NCBI GenBank assembly: GCA_964601575.1
Contig: CAZROA010000036.1
Coordinates: 1 to 8,944 of the forward strand
Reading direction: 5' to 3'
Source: CAZKEG01 sp964601575
Lineage (GTDB): Bacteria; Desulfobacterota; Thermodesulfobacteria; Thermodesulfobacteriales; Thermodesulfatatoraceae
Length of the DNA: 8,944 bases
The stretch's first letter is position 1. The number at the start of each line of letters is the position of its first letter. Shown here piece after piece: positions 1 through 7,120 of this stretch. The translations under genes and the position numbers were made by a program. The notes under the pieces are model-generated. The model did not search any database. It saw nothing but the letters and a program-made list of their open reading frames with translations, and was not told the DNA's origin.

Positions 1-1075
1 TCCAACCACCACTACCCCAAGGGCCTGGGTGCCCAAAAGGGCTGGATTGCCAGCCAGAAGACCGTTGGCCCCACCGGGGTTGATGGCTTTGGTGGCAAAG
101 ATGCCGACACAAAGGGTACCCAAGAGCCCACCTACGCCGTGAATACCTACCACATCAAGGCTGTCGTCATAACCGAATTTATTCTTGGCCATGACTCCTA
201 AGTAGCAGATAAGGCCAGCCAAAATGCCGATGATCACTGCGGCATTAGGGCTTACGAACCCAGCGGCCGGGGTGATGGTGGCCAAGCCGGCAATGGCTCC
301 ACTGGCGGCTCTCAGGGTGGTCGGTTTTCCATGGTGAAGCCATTCCACTAAGACCCACATGGCCATAGCGGTGAGGCCGGCCAAATGGGTGGCCACAAAG
401 GCCGAGGCAGCGATGCCGTTAGCTGCCAGGGCACTACCGCCGTTAAATCCAAACCAGCCGAACCAGAGGAGGCCAGCCCCAAGCAAGGTCATGGGGAGGT
501 TGTGGGGCTTAAAACTTTCTCGGCCATAGCCCTTCCGGGGGCCGACGACCAAGGCGGCGGCCAGAGCGGCAGCACCGCAGGTCAGGTGGACCACCAGGCC
601 ACCGGCGAAGTCCAGGACTCCTTTATGACTGAGAAATCCTCCACCCCAGACCCAGTGACAGACGGGAGCCCAAAGGAGGCTAAAGATGATAAAAGGGCCA
701 AAACGCATCCGTTCAGCAAAGGCTCCGGTGATCAAGGCCGGAGTGATAATGGCGAACATACACTGATAGATCATGAAAAGGAGGTGTGGGATGGTGGTGG
801 CATAAGTGTCGCTGGGTTCAAGACCGACGCCACGAAGGGCGGCATACTTAAGTCCTCCAATGAAACCAGCTATGTCCGGGCCGAAAGACAGACTGTAACC
901 CAAATAGACCCATTCGAGCCCGATAAGGCTGATCATGATAAAACTCTGCATGATGGTACCAAGCACGTTTTTTACGTCGTACCATCCCCCCGTAAAAGAG
1001 GGCCAACCCTGGGGTCATCAACAAAACCAAGGCTGCAGAGACTAAAATAAAGGCCGTATCACCGCTGTTGATCAT
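1..1075 (-). CDS. amt: Ammonium transporter Amt, C-terminus off the left edge, one internal frameshift
   Basis: Inner-membrane channel of the Amt/Mep/Rh family that imports ammonium. Reading leftward from ATG at 1075-1073 gives MINSGDTAFILVSAALVLLM, then TPGLALFYGGMVRRK. The frame is then lost at an A6 run in the coding strand and resumes one base off as NVLGTIMQSF, staying open to position 1. The corrected protein has 358 residues in the window, against about 400-450 for the family. Visible hallmarks in corrected numbering are D155 in LDFAGG, the twin pore histidines H163 (VVHLTCG) and H312 (GIHGVGG), the HWVWGGG loop, GAFAERMRF and FGWFGFNGGS. There is no separate signal peptide ahead of the first membrane segment. 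AGGAGG (1081-1086) lies 5 nt before the ATG, and a sigma-54-type promoter lies upstream. Family identity is very secure. Whether the gene is intact in the organism depends on the frameshift being real. Confidence 0.93.
968..973 (-). other. Frameshift site in amt (A6 run in the coding strand)
   Basis: Six T on the plus strand (AAAAAA in the coding strand) where five would keep Amt in frame: CGT AAA AAC GTG reads R-K-N-V, the conserved start of NVLGTIMQSF. With six A the product becomes a 75-residue truncated protein ending at 848. Both sides of the site are strongly Amt-like and undamaged, so the change is a single-base insertion. A sequencing or assembly homopolymer error is the most likely cause; a recent mutation or transcriptional slippage are alternatives. 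Confidence 0.9.
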
Positions 1076-1114
1076 GAGATCCTCCTACATTTTTGTCAAA
1101 ATTTGATAGAGCGC

Positions 1115-1129
1115 TTGCTTAATAAGCAA
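1115..1129. repeat. 15-bp palindrome overlapping the -12 element
   Basis: TTGCTTA-A-TAAGCAA has perfect 7-bp arms around a single central base. It covers the -12 GC and the predicted start of transcription of amt. It could be an operator, or a by-product of the promoter sequence. Confidence 0.5.
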
Positions 1130-1140
1130 AGAGGAGACCA
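1125..1140 (-). promoter_or_regulatory. Sigma-54 (RpoN) -24/-12 promoter for amt
   Basis: On the minus strand the box reads TGGTCTCCTCTTTGCT, with GG (1139-1138) and GC (1127-1126) exactly 10 nt apart. That is the spacing required by sigma-54, and the TGG and TTGCT blocks are intact; the bases between are off consensus. Transcription would start near 1114, leaving a leader of roughly 40 nt with a good AGGAGG. Amt genes are commonly RpoN/NtrC-controlled in bacteria, which agrees with this placement. No convincing NtrC site was found upstream. Confidence 0.65.
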
Positions 1141-1199
1141 AAGATGGATTTTCCTAACTGCCGATGAAAACAAGAATTTTTGAGTTGGATGTGTGTATT

Positions 1200-1244
1200 T
1201 TTTGACAATTTTGCTATTTTTAATTTTAAATTTTGACAATTTTG
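1200..1244. repeat. 14-bp direct repeat TTTTGACAATTTTG, 31 bp apart
   Basis: Exact copies occur at 1200-1213 and 1231-1244, a period of 31 bp or about three helical turns, so both face the same side of the DNA. A shorter inverted relative (TTTTGACAA on the minus strand) lies at 1093-1101 in the amt leader. The stretch is very AT-rich. The copies could bind a regulator shared by the divergent genes, or be duplicated -35 boxes. Confidence 0.6.
1202..1230 (+). promoter_or_regulatory. Possible sigma-70 promoter for the 1307-pyrG-rsmG operon
   Basis: A perfect TTGACA (1202-1207) is followed after 17 nt by TTTAAA (1225-1230), four of six matches to TATAAT. It would give a leader of about 70 nt before the ATG at 1307. 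A second TTGACA (1233-1238) lacks a good -10. A third candidate, TTGAAC (1273-1278) with TATAGT (1295-1300) at 16-nt spacing, would make an almost leaderless message. The choice among them is uncertain. Confidence 0.35.
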
Positions 1245-1306
1245 TAACTATTTTCTTGAACAAAATTTGTTATTGAACCTGGGGCAGGGGTGAATATAGT
1301 GAGAAT

Positions 1307-1705
1307 ATGCAAAGGGTCCTGATTTATGTCCTCTTTGTGGTGGTAGTCGCTTATTTTTTGGCCTTACGCTATGAAAAACTGGAGACTAAGACCTTGTGGC
1401 AGGGGCCGATAAAGGGCCTTTCAGGAGATATTTGGGGGGAGGCTCAACTGAAACGCCGCGGTGATGGGTCGGAGGTATTGATCATCCGCCTCAAAGATAA
1501 GGTACCGGAACCAGTAATAGTGATGGTCAAGTTGCGGTCCCATTTAGACTTCGAGGTAGGGCGCTTTGACCAAGCGAGTTTTATCATTACCTTGCCCCAA
1601 AAGATAAAAGCCAGCGAAATAAAGGCTATCCAATTGGTTAGTGTCCAAAAAGGGCGTATTTTAGCGGAGGCCCTTGTCGGCTCCGTGGCGTCAAGCTCAG
1701 AGTAA
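1307..1705 (+). CDS. Membrane-anchored protein of unknown function, 132 aa
   Basis: I do not recognise this family. Residues about 3-20 (VLIYVLFVVVVAYFLALR) form one hydrophobic segment with no lipobox. An approximately 110-residue polar domain follows, with alternating hydrophobic patterns (EVLIIRLKD, PVIVMVKL, FIITLPQK) typical of beta strands. This suggests a single-pass protein with a small beta-rich domain outside the cytoplasm. It is the first gene of the pyrG operon, and its stop is 13 bp before the pyrG ATG, so the two are probably co-transcribed. The start has no strong Shine-Dalgarno: a weak GTGAG lies very close and AGGGG is about 15 nt away. No in-frame ATG or GTG was seen just upstream. 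A similar N-terminal anchor occurs in the LPS-export protein LptC, but the short length and lack of recognisable LptC motifs argue against it. Confidence 0.75.
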   Translation: MQRVLIYVLFVVVVAYFLALRYEKLETKTLWQGPIKGLSGDIWGEAQLKRRGDGSEVLIIRLKDKVPEPVIVMVKLRSHLDFEVGRFDQASFIITLPQKIKASEIKAIQLVSVQKGRILAEALVGSVASSSE

Positions 1706-1711
1706 AAGGGG
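1704..1711 (+). promoter_or_regulatory. Ribosome binding site that fixes the pyrG start at 1719
   Basis: AAAAGGGG sits 7 nt before ATG 1719. The earlier in-frame ATG at 1674 has no comparable site and would overlap the upstream gene by 32 nt. Confidence 0.7.
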
Positions 1712-1718
1712 TGTCTTT

Positions 1719-3383
1719 ATGGCGCGCAGGAAACGAAAGATCCATACCAAGTTTATCTTTGTGACCGGTGGAGTCCTTTCTTCGTTGGGTAAAGGGCTGG
1801 CTGCTGCTTCCATCGGGACCCTTCTGGAAGCACGTGGACTGACCGTTACTTTACAGAAACTCGATCCCTACATAAATGTTGATCCTGGAACAATGAACCC
1901 CTTCCAGCACGGGGAGGTCTACGTCACCGATGATGGGGCCGAAACAGACCTTGATCTGGGCCATTATGAACGTTTTACCTCGGCCAAGATGGGCCAAAAG
2001 AACAATTTTACCTCGGGAAAGATCTATTACTCCGTGATCATGAAGGAAAGGCGAGGAGATTACCTGGGCGGTACGGTCCAGATCATCCCTCATATTACCG
2101 ATGAGATCAAGGCCTCTATCCTGCAGCTTGCCGGAAGTGACGTGGACATCGCCATCATTGAGGTTGGAGGTACAGTAGGGGATATCGAGAGCTTGCCCTT
2201 TCTGGAGGCCATTCGTCAGTTGCGAGCAGACCTCGGGCGGGAAAATACCCTTTACATTCACCTGACCTTTGTTCCGTACATCAAGGCCGCTGGTGAACTC
2301 AAGACCAAACCTACTCAGCATAGCGTCAAGGAACTGCGGGCCATTGGTATTCAACCCGATATCCTCCTTTGCCGTACCGAGAGGTTTTTGCCCCCAGAAG
2401 TGAAGAAAAAGATCGCCCTCTTCTGTAATGTAGAAGAAGACGCGGTGATCACCGCCAAAGATGTGGATTGCATCTATGAAATCCCCCTTATCTTTCACAA
2501 AGAAGGGCTAGATGAAAAGATCATCGAGCTCTTAAACATCTGGACTAGAGAACCGCACCTTGATGCCTGGCAAGACCTGGTCTATCGCCTTAAACATCCC
2601 AAGGAGGAAGTGACCATCGCTGTGGTGGGTAAATATGTGCATCTTAAAGATTCGTACAAGTCCCTTCACGAAGCCCTAATCCATGGCGGACTCCCCTCCC
2701 TGACCAAGGTCAACATCCGTTATCTCGATGCAGAAGAGATCACCAGCGATAACATCGCCGAGTGCCTAAGGGGTGCAGACGGGGTCTTGGTCCCTGGGGG
2801 ATTTGGTTCAAGGGGGATCGAAGGCAAGATTATGGCCATTCGTTATGCTCGGGAGAACAAAATTCCCTTCTTCGGCATCTGTTTAGGGATGCAGCTCTCG
2901 GTGATAGAGTTTGCCCGTCACGTGGCCGGATTAGAAAGGGCTAATTCCACCGAATTCGATCCTGATACGCCCTACCCGGTGATCTATCTCATGCGGGAGT
3001 GGTTCAATTATCGGACCCAAAAAGTGGAGATACGAGATGAAAAGACAGAAAAAGGGGGTACCATGCGCCTTGGGGCCTATCCGTGCCGGTTGGTAGAAGG
3101 CACCTTGGCCAAGGCTGCCTACCAGGTGGACGAAATTTTTGAACGCCATCGCCATCGATATGAGTTTAACAATGAATATCGTTCGCTCTTTGAGGAAAAG
3201 GGTATGCGCATAAGCGGACTCTCTCCTGATGGAGAATTGGTAGAGATCGTCGAACTAAAGGACCACCCTTGGTTTTTAGGTTGTCAGTTCCATCCAGAGT
3301 TTCGCTCTCGGCCCATGGAACCGCATCCCTTGTTTGTCTCTTTTATCAATGCCGCGCTGGAATACAAAAAGAAGAGTTCATGA
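1719..3383 (+). CDS. pyrG: CTP synthase (glutamine-hydrolysing), 554 aa
   Basis: Cytosolic enzyme making CTP from UTP, ATP and glutamine, the last step of pyrimidine nucleotide synthesis. The N-terminal synthetase domain has the loop GGVLSSLGKG (residues 17-26, Lys25), KLDPYINVDPGTMNPFQHGE (47-66), DDGAETDLDLGHYERF (71-86) and KTKPTQHSVKELR. The C-terminal class-I glutamine amidotransferase domain has PGGFGSRG, the nucleophile Cys388 in GICLGMQ, and the His525/Glu527 pair in QFHPEF. All catalytic residues are present. At 554 aa it is slightly longer than the usual ~545 because of a short basic N-terminus (MARRKRKIHTK). It follows the 132-aa membrane protein by 13 bp and overlaps rsmG by 4 bp, so it is translated within one operon. 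Confidence 0.98.
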   Translation: MARRKRKIHTKFIFVTGGVLSSLGKGLAAASIGTLLEARGLTVTLQKLDPYINVDPGTMNPFQHGEVYVTDDGAETDLDLGHYERFTSAKMGQKNNFTSGKIYYSVIMKERRGDYLGGTVQIIPHITDEIKASILQLAGSDVDIAIIEVGGTVGDIESLPFLEAIRQLRADLGRENTLYIHLTFVPYIKAAGELKTKPTQHSVKELRAIGIQPDILLCRTERFLPPEVKKKIALFCNVEEDAVITAKDVDCIYEIPLIFHKEGLDEKIIELLNIWTREPHLDAWQDLVYRLKHPKEEVTIAVVGKYVHLKDSYKSLHEALIHGGLPSLTKVNIRYLDAEEITSDNIAECLRGADGVLVPGGFGSRGIEGKIMAIRYARENKIPFFGICLGMQLSVIEFARHVAGLERANSTEFDPDTPYPVIYLMREWFNYRTQKVEIRDEKTEKGGTMRLGAYPCRLVEGTLAKAAYQVDEIFERHRHRYEFNNEYRSLFEEKGMRISGLSPDGELVEIVELKDHPWFLGCQFHPEFRSRPMEPHPLFVSFINAALEYKKKSS

Positions 3384-4045
3384 GCGATCTCTCCTGGTCA
3401 GAGGCCAAGGGTTTGCTTTTAAAGGCCCTTAAGCAGGCCGGTATAGAATGGCTCCTTGGGAAAAATTGGCCCCTTTTGGTGCGTTACGGAGAAGCCCTGG
3501 AAGAGGCGGCTTCAAACCTCAACCTCACCGCGGTAAAGACTCGTCGCGAACGAGTATTGACCCAATTTTTGGAGTCCTTGGTTTTGGCCTCAAAGCTACC
3601 CAAGAGCGGTTCAGCGGCAGACCTAGGTACCGGGGCTGGCATACCTGGCCTGGTGGTCAAGCTGGCTCGCCCAGGGTTAGAGATCACCTTGCTCGAGGCC
3701 CTGCCCTCCCGTGTAGAATTTATGAATCAAATGATACAAGAACTCGGCCTTAAAGGGGTGCGGGCTAAGGTGGTCCATCTTGGGCAAGATCCATGGCCCG
3801 GGCCTTTTGATCTGGTCTTTGCCCGGGGCTATGGGGCGGTGCGTAAGTTTACCCTCCATGCGGCTAAATGCCTGCGTCCTGGAGGCCGGGCCTTTTACCT
3901 CTGGCGCAAAGGGATAGAGCCCTGGGGTGAAGGAGAGTTGGCCTTGCGTCTGCTTGAGGAACAGACCTTTTCCGGGATCTCTTCGCCGCTCTTAATTTGG
4001 GAAAAGCCCGGATTTAGAAACGCTGGTCGAGACCGATCAATTTGA
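3380..4045 (+). CDS. rsmG: 16S rRNA (guanine527-N7)-methyltransferase RsmG (GidB), 221 aa
   Basis: SAM-dependent enzyme that methylates N7 of G527 in the 530 loop of 16S rRNA. Motif I is DLGTGAGIPGLV (SAM binding), preceded by NLTAV and followed by the acidic strand ITLLEALPSRVEFM. FDLVFARGYG and the RKG motif near the C-terminus match RsmG. Length is typical (about 205-240 aa). Start ATG 3380 overlaps the pyrG stop as ATGA, implying translational coupling; GAAGAG lies just upstream. An in-frame ATG at 3269 lies inside pyrG and is not needed. The 3' end runs 32 bp into the end of sbcC on the other strand, and no terminator is visible between the two. Loss of RsmG commonly gives low-level streptomycin resistance in other bacteria. 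Confidence 0.93.
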   Translation: MSDLSWSEAKGLLLKALKQAGIEWLLGKNWPLLVRYGEALEEAASNLNLTAVKTRRERVLTQFLESLVLASKLPKSGSAADLGTGAGIPGLVVKLARPGLEITLLEALPSRVEFMNQMIQELGLKGVRAKVVHLGQDPWPGPFDLVFARGYGAVRKFTLHAAKCLRPGGRAFYLWRKGIEPWGEGELALRLLEEQTFSGISSPLLIWEKPGFRNAGRDRSI

Positions 4046-7040
4046 GACGACTCCCGGTACGGGAAGGAATCACTTCCAAGCGGATGGGGATGCGTTCCTT
4101 AAGCTCAGCCACATGGGAGATAATCCCTACTAGGCGACCACAGGCCCTTAGTTCTAATAGGACTCGTAAGGCCAATTCCAAGGCCTCAGGGTCCAGGCTG
4201 CCGAAACCTTCGTCGATAAAGATGGCCTCCATGGAGATTCCACCGGAAAAACGCTGTACGGCCTCGGAAAGCCCTAAGGCCAGGGCCAGGGCGGCCAGGA
4301 AACTCTCCCCTCCGGAAAGGGTCTCCACCGGGCGCGTAGTGCCGCTGTAAGCGTCAAATACTTCCAAATCTAAACCTGCCCTCTGGCGCCGATCCACCAC
4401 TTCCAGGCGACGACGTAAAAGATACCGCCCTCGACTCATTTCGGTGAGTTTCTGGGAGGCCAGGAAAAGGACCTGATCAAGGAGGGCCCCAAGTACATAA
4501 CGATGGAAGGAAAGACGTTTGGGGTTGTGTCCGGAAAGTAATTCTGCCAGCCGGGCTACCCGTTGGAATTCTTCCTCTTCTTTAGTAAAGAGTCTGTTTA
4601 CCTCTGCCAGTTCTCGGGCAAAGCGTTCAAGGTTTTCGAGTTCCTTTTCAAGCCCGGCCAAGGTCCTTTGCTCCAGAGCTAAAGCCTCTTTGGCCTGACG
4701 ATATTTTTGTTCTAAGGCGGAGATATCTGGAGGTCGGAGGTCTTTTATCTTTTTCTCCGCACGGGATAGACGTTCCTTAGCCGCGGCCAGTTCTTCCCGA
4801 AATGTTTCTAGGCGCTTAGATAAGGCCTCCCGTTCCTCTTGAGAAAGTAAGGCCTGACGAAAGGCCTCAAGGTGTGCAAAACCTGTCTCTTTGAGAATCT
4901 TCGTTAAGACTTTTTCTGCCTGAACCAAGGTCTTGTCTAATTCTTTTTGCTGTTGGCGATAAAGGGCCACGGTTTTTTCGTGGACTTTTACTTCTTGCTC
5001 GGCAAGCTCTTTGGCCCTGCGGGCCTCTTCAATCCGGGTTTCCATTTCTTTGATCATCTGATCCAAGGTCTTGATCCGCTGTCCGAGTTGATCCGGGGCC
5101 TTGGCCTCTTGCGGCAAGGAGGCCTCGATCTCTTGCTCCTTAACTCTATTTTGTTGCAAACGTACAAGGACCTTTTCTCGGGTTTGACGAAGATCTTCCA
5201 GGCTCCTTTCCGCCCTCTCCTTTTCCCGGGCCAGTTGTTCTACCTGTTTTTCAAGTTTGTCCAAGGCCTCTTTGGCCTTTAAGGCCTCCTTTAGGGCTTT
5301 ATCTAGCTGCTTTCCCTCTTGTTGAAAATCTTCTTCTGAAAAAGAGACAAACTCCCCTAATTCTTTTAGAAAACTCTCTTTTTCTTGTTTAATCCTGGAT
5401 AAAGCCTCTTCCTGACGTCCGATCCGTTCGCGGAGGGCCCCGGCCCTCTGGCTGGCCTCTTTGGCCGCCTGACGAGCGCTCTCTAGGTCTTTGACTTCGA
5501 TCTTAAAGAGGGAGGGAGTAGCTGGTCGTGGATGTCTGGTTGCTCCACAGACCGGGCAAGGCCGTCCGGGTTTAAGACGCGCGGCTAAGACCGCGGCCTG
5601 CTCGGTCAGCCACAGGGCTTCTAGTTTTTCTACCTCTTGGCGCAGTCTCTTCTCTTCTTCTTCTGCCTGTAAAAGGGCTTTTTTATCCCGTTTGAGTCCC
5701 TTTAGAAGGCCTTCTTCTTCGCTCAAGATCTTTTGGAGGGCCCTTCGCTTTTCGTTGAGTAGGCCCCAGGTCTTCTTTTTCTCCCGCCATAAATTTACTT
5801 CAAGGGCCTTGGCAGTGAGGAGTTCTTTCTCCTTTAAGGCCTCTTTTTCCTGCCTTTCAAGCCTTTGGAGAGTGCCTTTGACCCTTTCTAGCTCTTGATC
5901 AAGGGTCTTAAGTTGTATCTCTTCTTGGCTAATGGTTTCTTTTAGGTTAAAGAGCTCCTTGGCTTTGGGCAAACGATCCTCTAAAAAGGCCTTTTCTATC
6001 TTTAGCTTTTCAAGTTCTGGGCGCTTTGCCTCCCAAAGAGATAGCTTTTTTGTGGCCTCAACCAAAGATCTTTGGGCCTTATCCAAAGCCGTTTCGGCCT
6101 CAGAGAGCCTTTCAAGGAGGCGCCTTTTTTCTTCCCGATATTCTTGCCATTTTTCCTCGTAAGGACGAACCCTTTCCGCCCTTTCCCCCTGGATTAGGCG
6201 TTCCTTTAGCCGTTCCATGGCAGGTTCTTGTTTGAGGAGTTTATCAAGGGCCTCCTTGGCCGCTTTATATTCGGCAAAAAGGGCCGCTGTCTCTCGGGCC
6301 TTTACCAGTTCTTTTTCTAGGGCTTCTTCGTTTGTTTTTAAGGTCTCAAGCCTTTTTAAAAGGGTCTTACGCTTTGCTGAAAGCTCTTCTAAGCGAGAAG
6401 ATAAAGCCCCTTCGTCTACCACCTGGGCCGCGGCCAGAAGTCCTTTTCGACGCTCGGAAAGGGCCTCTAGTCTTTGACTCAAGAGCCTTCGTTTCTCGAT
6501 GAAGGCCTCTTCAATCTCGCGAAAGAAGGCTGTATGGAAAAGGATTTCCAAGATGTGCTGGCGATCGTCTCCCTTGGCCAGGAGAAACTCTCGAAAACGC
6601 CCCTGGGGGATGACGATCACTTGACGAAATTGTTCGGCCTTAAACCCTAAAAGTTCTTGAACCTTCTGGTTTACCGTGGTGATCTTGTCAAGAACGAGAC
6701 CATCTCCTCGAAAAAGGGCCTTTTTGTCTACCCGTCCACCAGAGGTTAGCCGCAGAATGCGACGTACTTCATAAGTGTTACCAAAAAGTTCAAAGACAAA
6801 ACGTACCTCCGTGGGAAGATTTTGAGGGGCAAAGTTTGAGCGCATATGGACGTCGTTTCGTTCTCCTCCGCTGGTGGTTCCATAAAGGGCAAAACAAATG
6901 GCGTCAAAAAGGGTGGTCTTCCCAGCTCCGGTAGGGCCGGCTATGAGGAAAAGACCTTCTTGGTAAAGAGGACGGAAATCAACCCGCGTCTTTTCGACAT
7001 AGGGGCCGAAAGCTTGAAGTTCAAGGAGGATTGGCCGCAT
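4014..7040 (-). CDS. sbcC: SbcC/Rad50-type exonuclease ATPase subunit, 1008 aa
   Basis: SMC-like ATPase that works with the nuclease SbcD (Mre11) to cut hairpins and process DNA ends. The N-terminal half-ATPase has LELQAFGPY, a Walker A GPTGAGKT (residues 35-42), and the Q-loop region VIVIPQGRF (about 141-149). A long coiled coil rich in Glu/Lys/Leu/Ala is split by the zinc hook CPVC (Cys495, Cys498). The C-terminal half has the ABC signature LSGGES (908-913), Walker B IFIDE (Asp943, Glu944) and the switch His976 in IISHVAEL. Length matches the family (about 1000-1050). Start ATG 7040 is preceded in frame by TAG two codons upstream, so no longer form exists, but it has no good Shine-Dalgarno. 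sbcD, usually the immediate upstream partner, is absent; a putative regulator takes that place 53 bp upstream. Confidence 0.96.
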   Translation of the reverse strand: MRPILLELQAFGPYVEKTRVDFRPLYQEGLFLIAGPTGAGKTTLFDAICFALYGTTSGGERNDVHMRSNFAPQNLPTEVRFVFELFGNTYEVRRILRLTSGGRVDKKALFRGDGLVLDKITTVNQKVQELLGFKAEQFRQVIVIPQGRFREFLLAKGDDRQHILEILFHTAFFREIEEAFIEKRRLLSQRLEALSERRKGLLAAAQVVDEGALSSRLEELSAKRKTLLKRLETLKTNEEALEKELVKARETAALFAEYKAAKEALDKLLKQEPAMERLKERLIQGERAERVRPYEEKWQEYREEKRRLLERLSEAETALDKAQRSLVEATKKLSLWEAKRPELEKLKIEKAFLEDRLPKAKELFNLKETISQEEIQLKTLDQELERVKGTLQRLERQEKEALKEKELLTAKALEVNLWREKKKTWGLLNEKRRALQKILSEEEGLLKGLKRDKKALLQAEEEEKRLRQEVEKLEALWLTEQAAVLAARLKPGRPCPVCGATRHPRPATPSLFKIEVKDLESARQAAKEASQRAGALRERIGRQEEALSRIKQEKESFLKELGEFVSFSEEDFQQEGKQLDKALKEALKAKEALDKLEKQVEQLAREKERAERSLEDLRQTREKVLVRLQQNRVKEQEIEASLPQEAKAPDQLGQRIKTLDQMIKEMETRIEEARRAKELAEQEVKVHEKTVALYRQQQKELDKTLVQAEKVLTKILKETGFAHLEAFRQALLSQEEREALSKRLETFREELAAAKERLSRAEKKIKDLRPPDISALEQKYRQAKEALALEQRTLAGLEKELENLERFARELAEVNRLFTKEEEEFQRVARLAELLSGHNPKRLSFHRYVLGALLDQVLFLASQKLTEMSRGRYLLRRRLEVVDRRQRAGLDLEVFDAYSGTTRPVETLSGGESFLAALALALGLSEAVQRFSGGISMEAIFIDEGFGSLDPEALELALRVLLELRACGRLVGIISHVAELKERIPIRLEVIPSRTGSRLKLIGLDQRF

Positions 7041-7066
7041 TGACTATCTTTAAACCCGATTTGAGA

Positions 7067-7095
7067 GGGGGCCTTTTTAGGCCCCTTTTTATTTT
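7067..7095 (+). terminator. Intrinsic terminator-like hairpin, plus-strand orientation
   Basis: GGGGCCT (7068-7074) pairs perfectly with AGGCCCC (7079-7085) around a TTTT loop and is followed by TTTTTATTTT. The T tract makes it a terminator for rightward transcription, though both neighbouring genes run leftward. Read leftward the stem persists, but CCTCTC follows instead of a T tract. It may end rightward transcripts escaping from rsmG through sbcC, or act as a weak barrier between regulator and sbcC. Confidence 0.65.
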
Positions 7096-7105
7096 AGGCC
7101 CCTTT
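7075..7105. repeat. 14-bp direct repeat TTTTAGGCCCCTTT, 17 bp apart
   Basis: Exact copies occur at 7075-7088 and 7092-7105; the second contains the stop codon of the leftward regulator gene. Each copy offers an AGGCCCC arm able to pair with GGGGCCT at 7068-7074, so two mutually exclusive stems can form in the RNA. Confidence 0.7.
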
Positions 7106-7120
7106 GACCCTTTCCGCCAA
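7091..7120 (-). promoter_or_regulatory. Possible sigma-70 promoter for sbcC
   Basis: On the minus strand TTGGCG (7120-7115) and TAAAAT (7096-7091) are 18 nt apart. The -10 includes the regulator's stop codon. Transcription would start near 7084, placing the GGGGCC hairpin in the sbcC leader. Base composition alone could produce such a match. Confidence 0.3.

Noticed and set aside
385..1050. 221-aa open frame on the plus strand
   Set aside because: It is the antisense shadow of amt; composition is low-complexity and Gly/Asp/Lys-rich, and the minus strand gives a clear Amt.
848..1075. 75-aa minus-strand protein as a separate small gene
   Set aside because: Its first 35 residues are the Amt N-terminus and the rest is out-of-frame Amt after the A6 run.
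1674..1718. Earlier pyrG start adding 15 residues
   Set aside because: It overlaps the upstream gene by 32 nt and lacks a ribosome site; ATG 1719 has AAAAGGGG at good spacing and fits the family N-terminus.
1851..2498. 215-aa minus-strand open frame
   Set aside because: Opposite-strand shadow of the highly conserved pyrG coding sequence.
4947..5282. Hydrophobic 111-aa plus-strand frame rich in Leu and Phe
   Set aside because: Antisense of the Glu/Lys-rich sbcC coiled coil, which turns into Leu/Phe codons; no ribosome site or independent support.
5491..6477. Several Ser/Arg/Phe-rich plus-strand frames
   Set aside because: All lie antisense to the sbcC coiled coil and reflect its codon bias.
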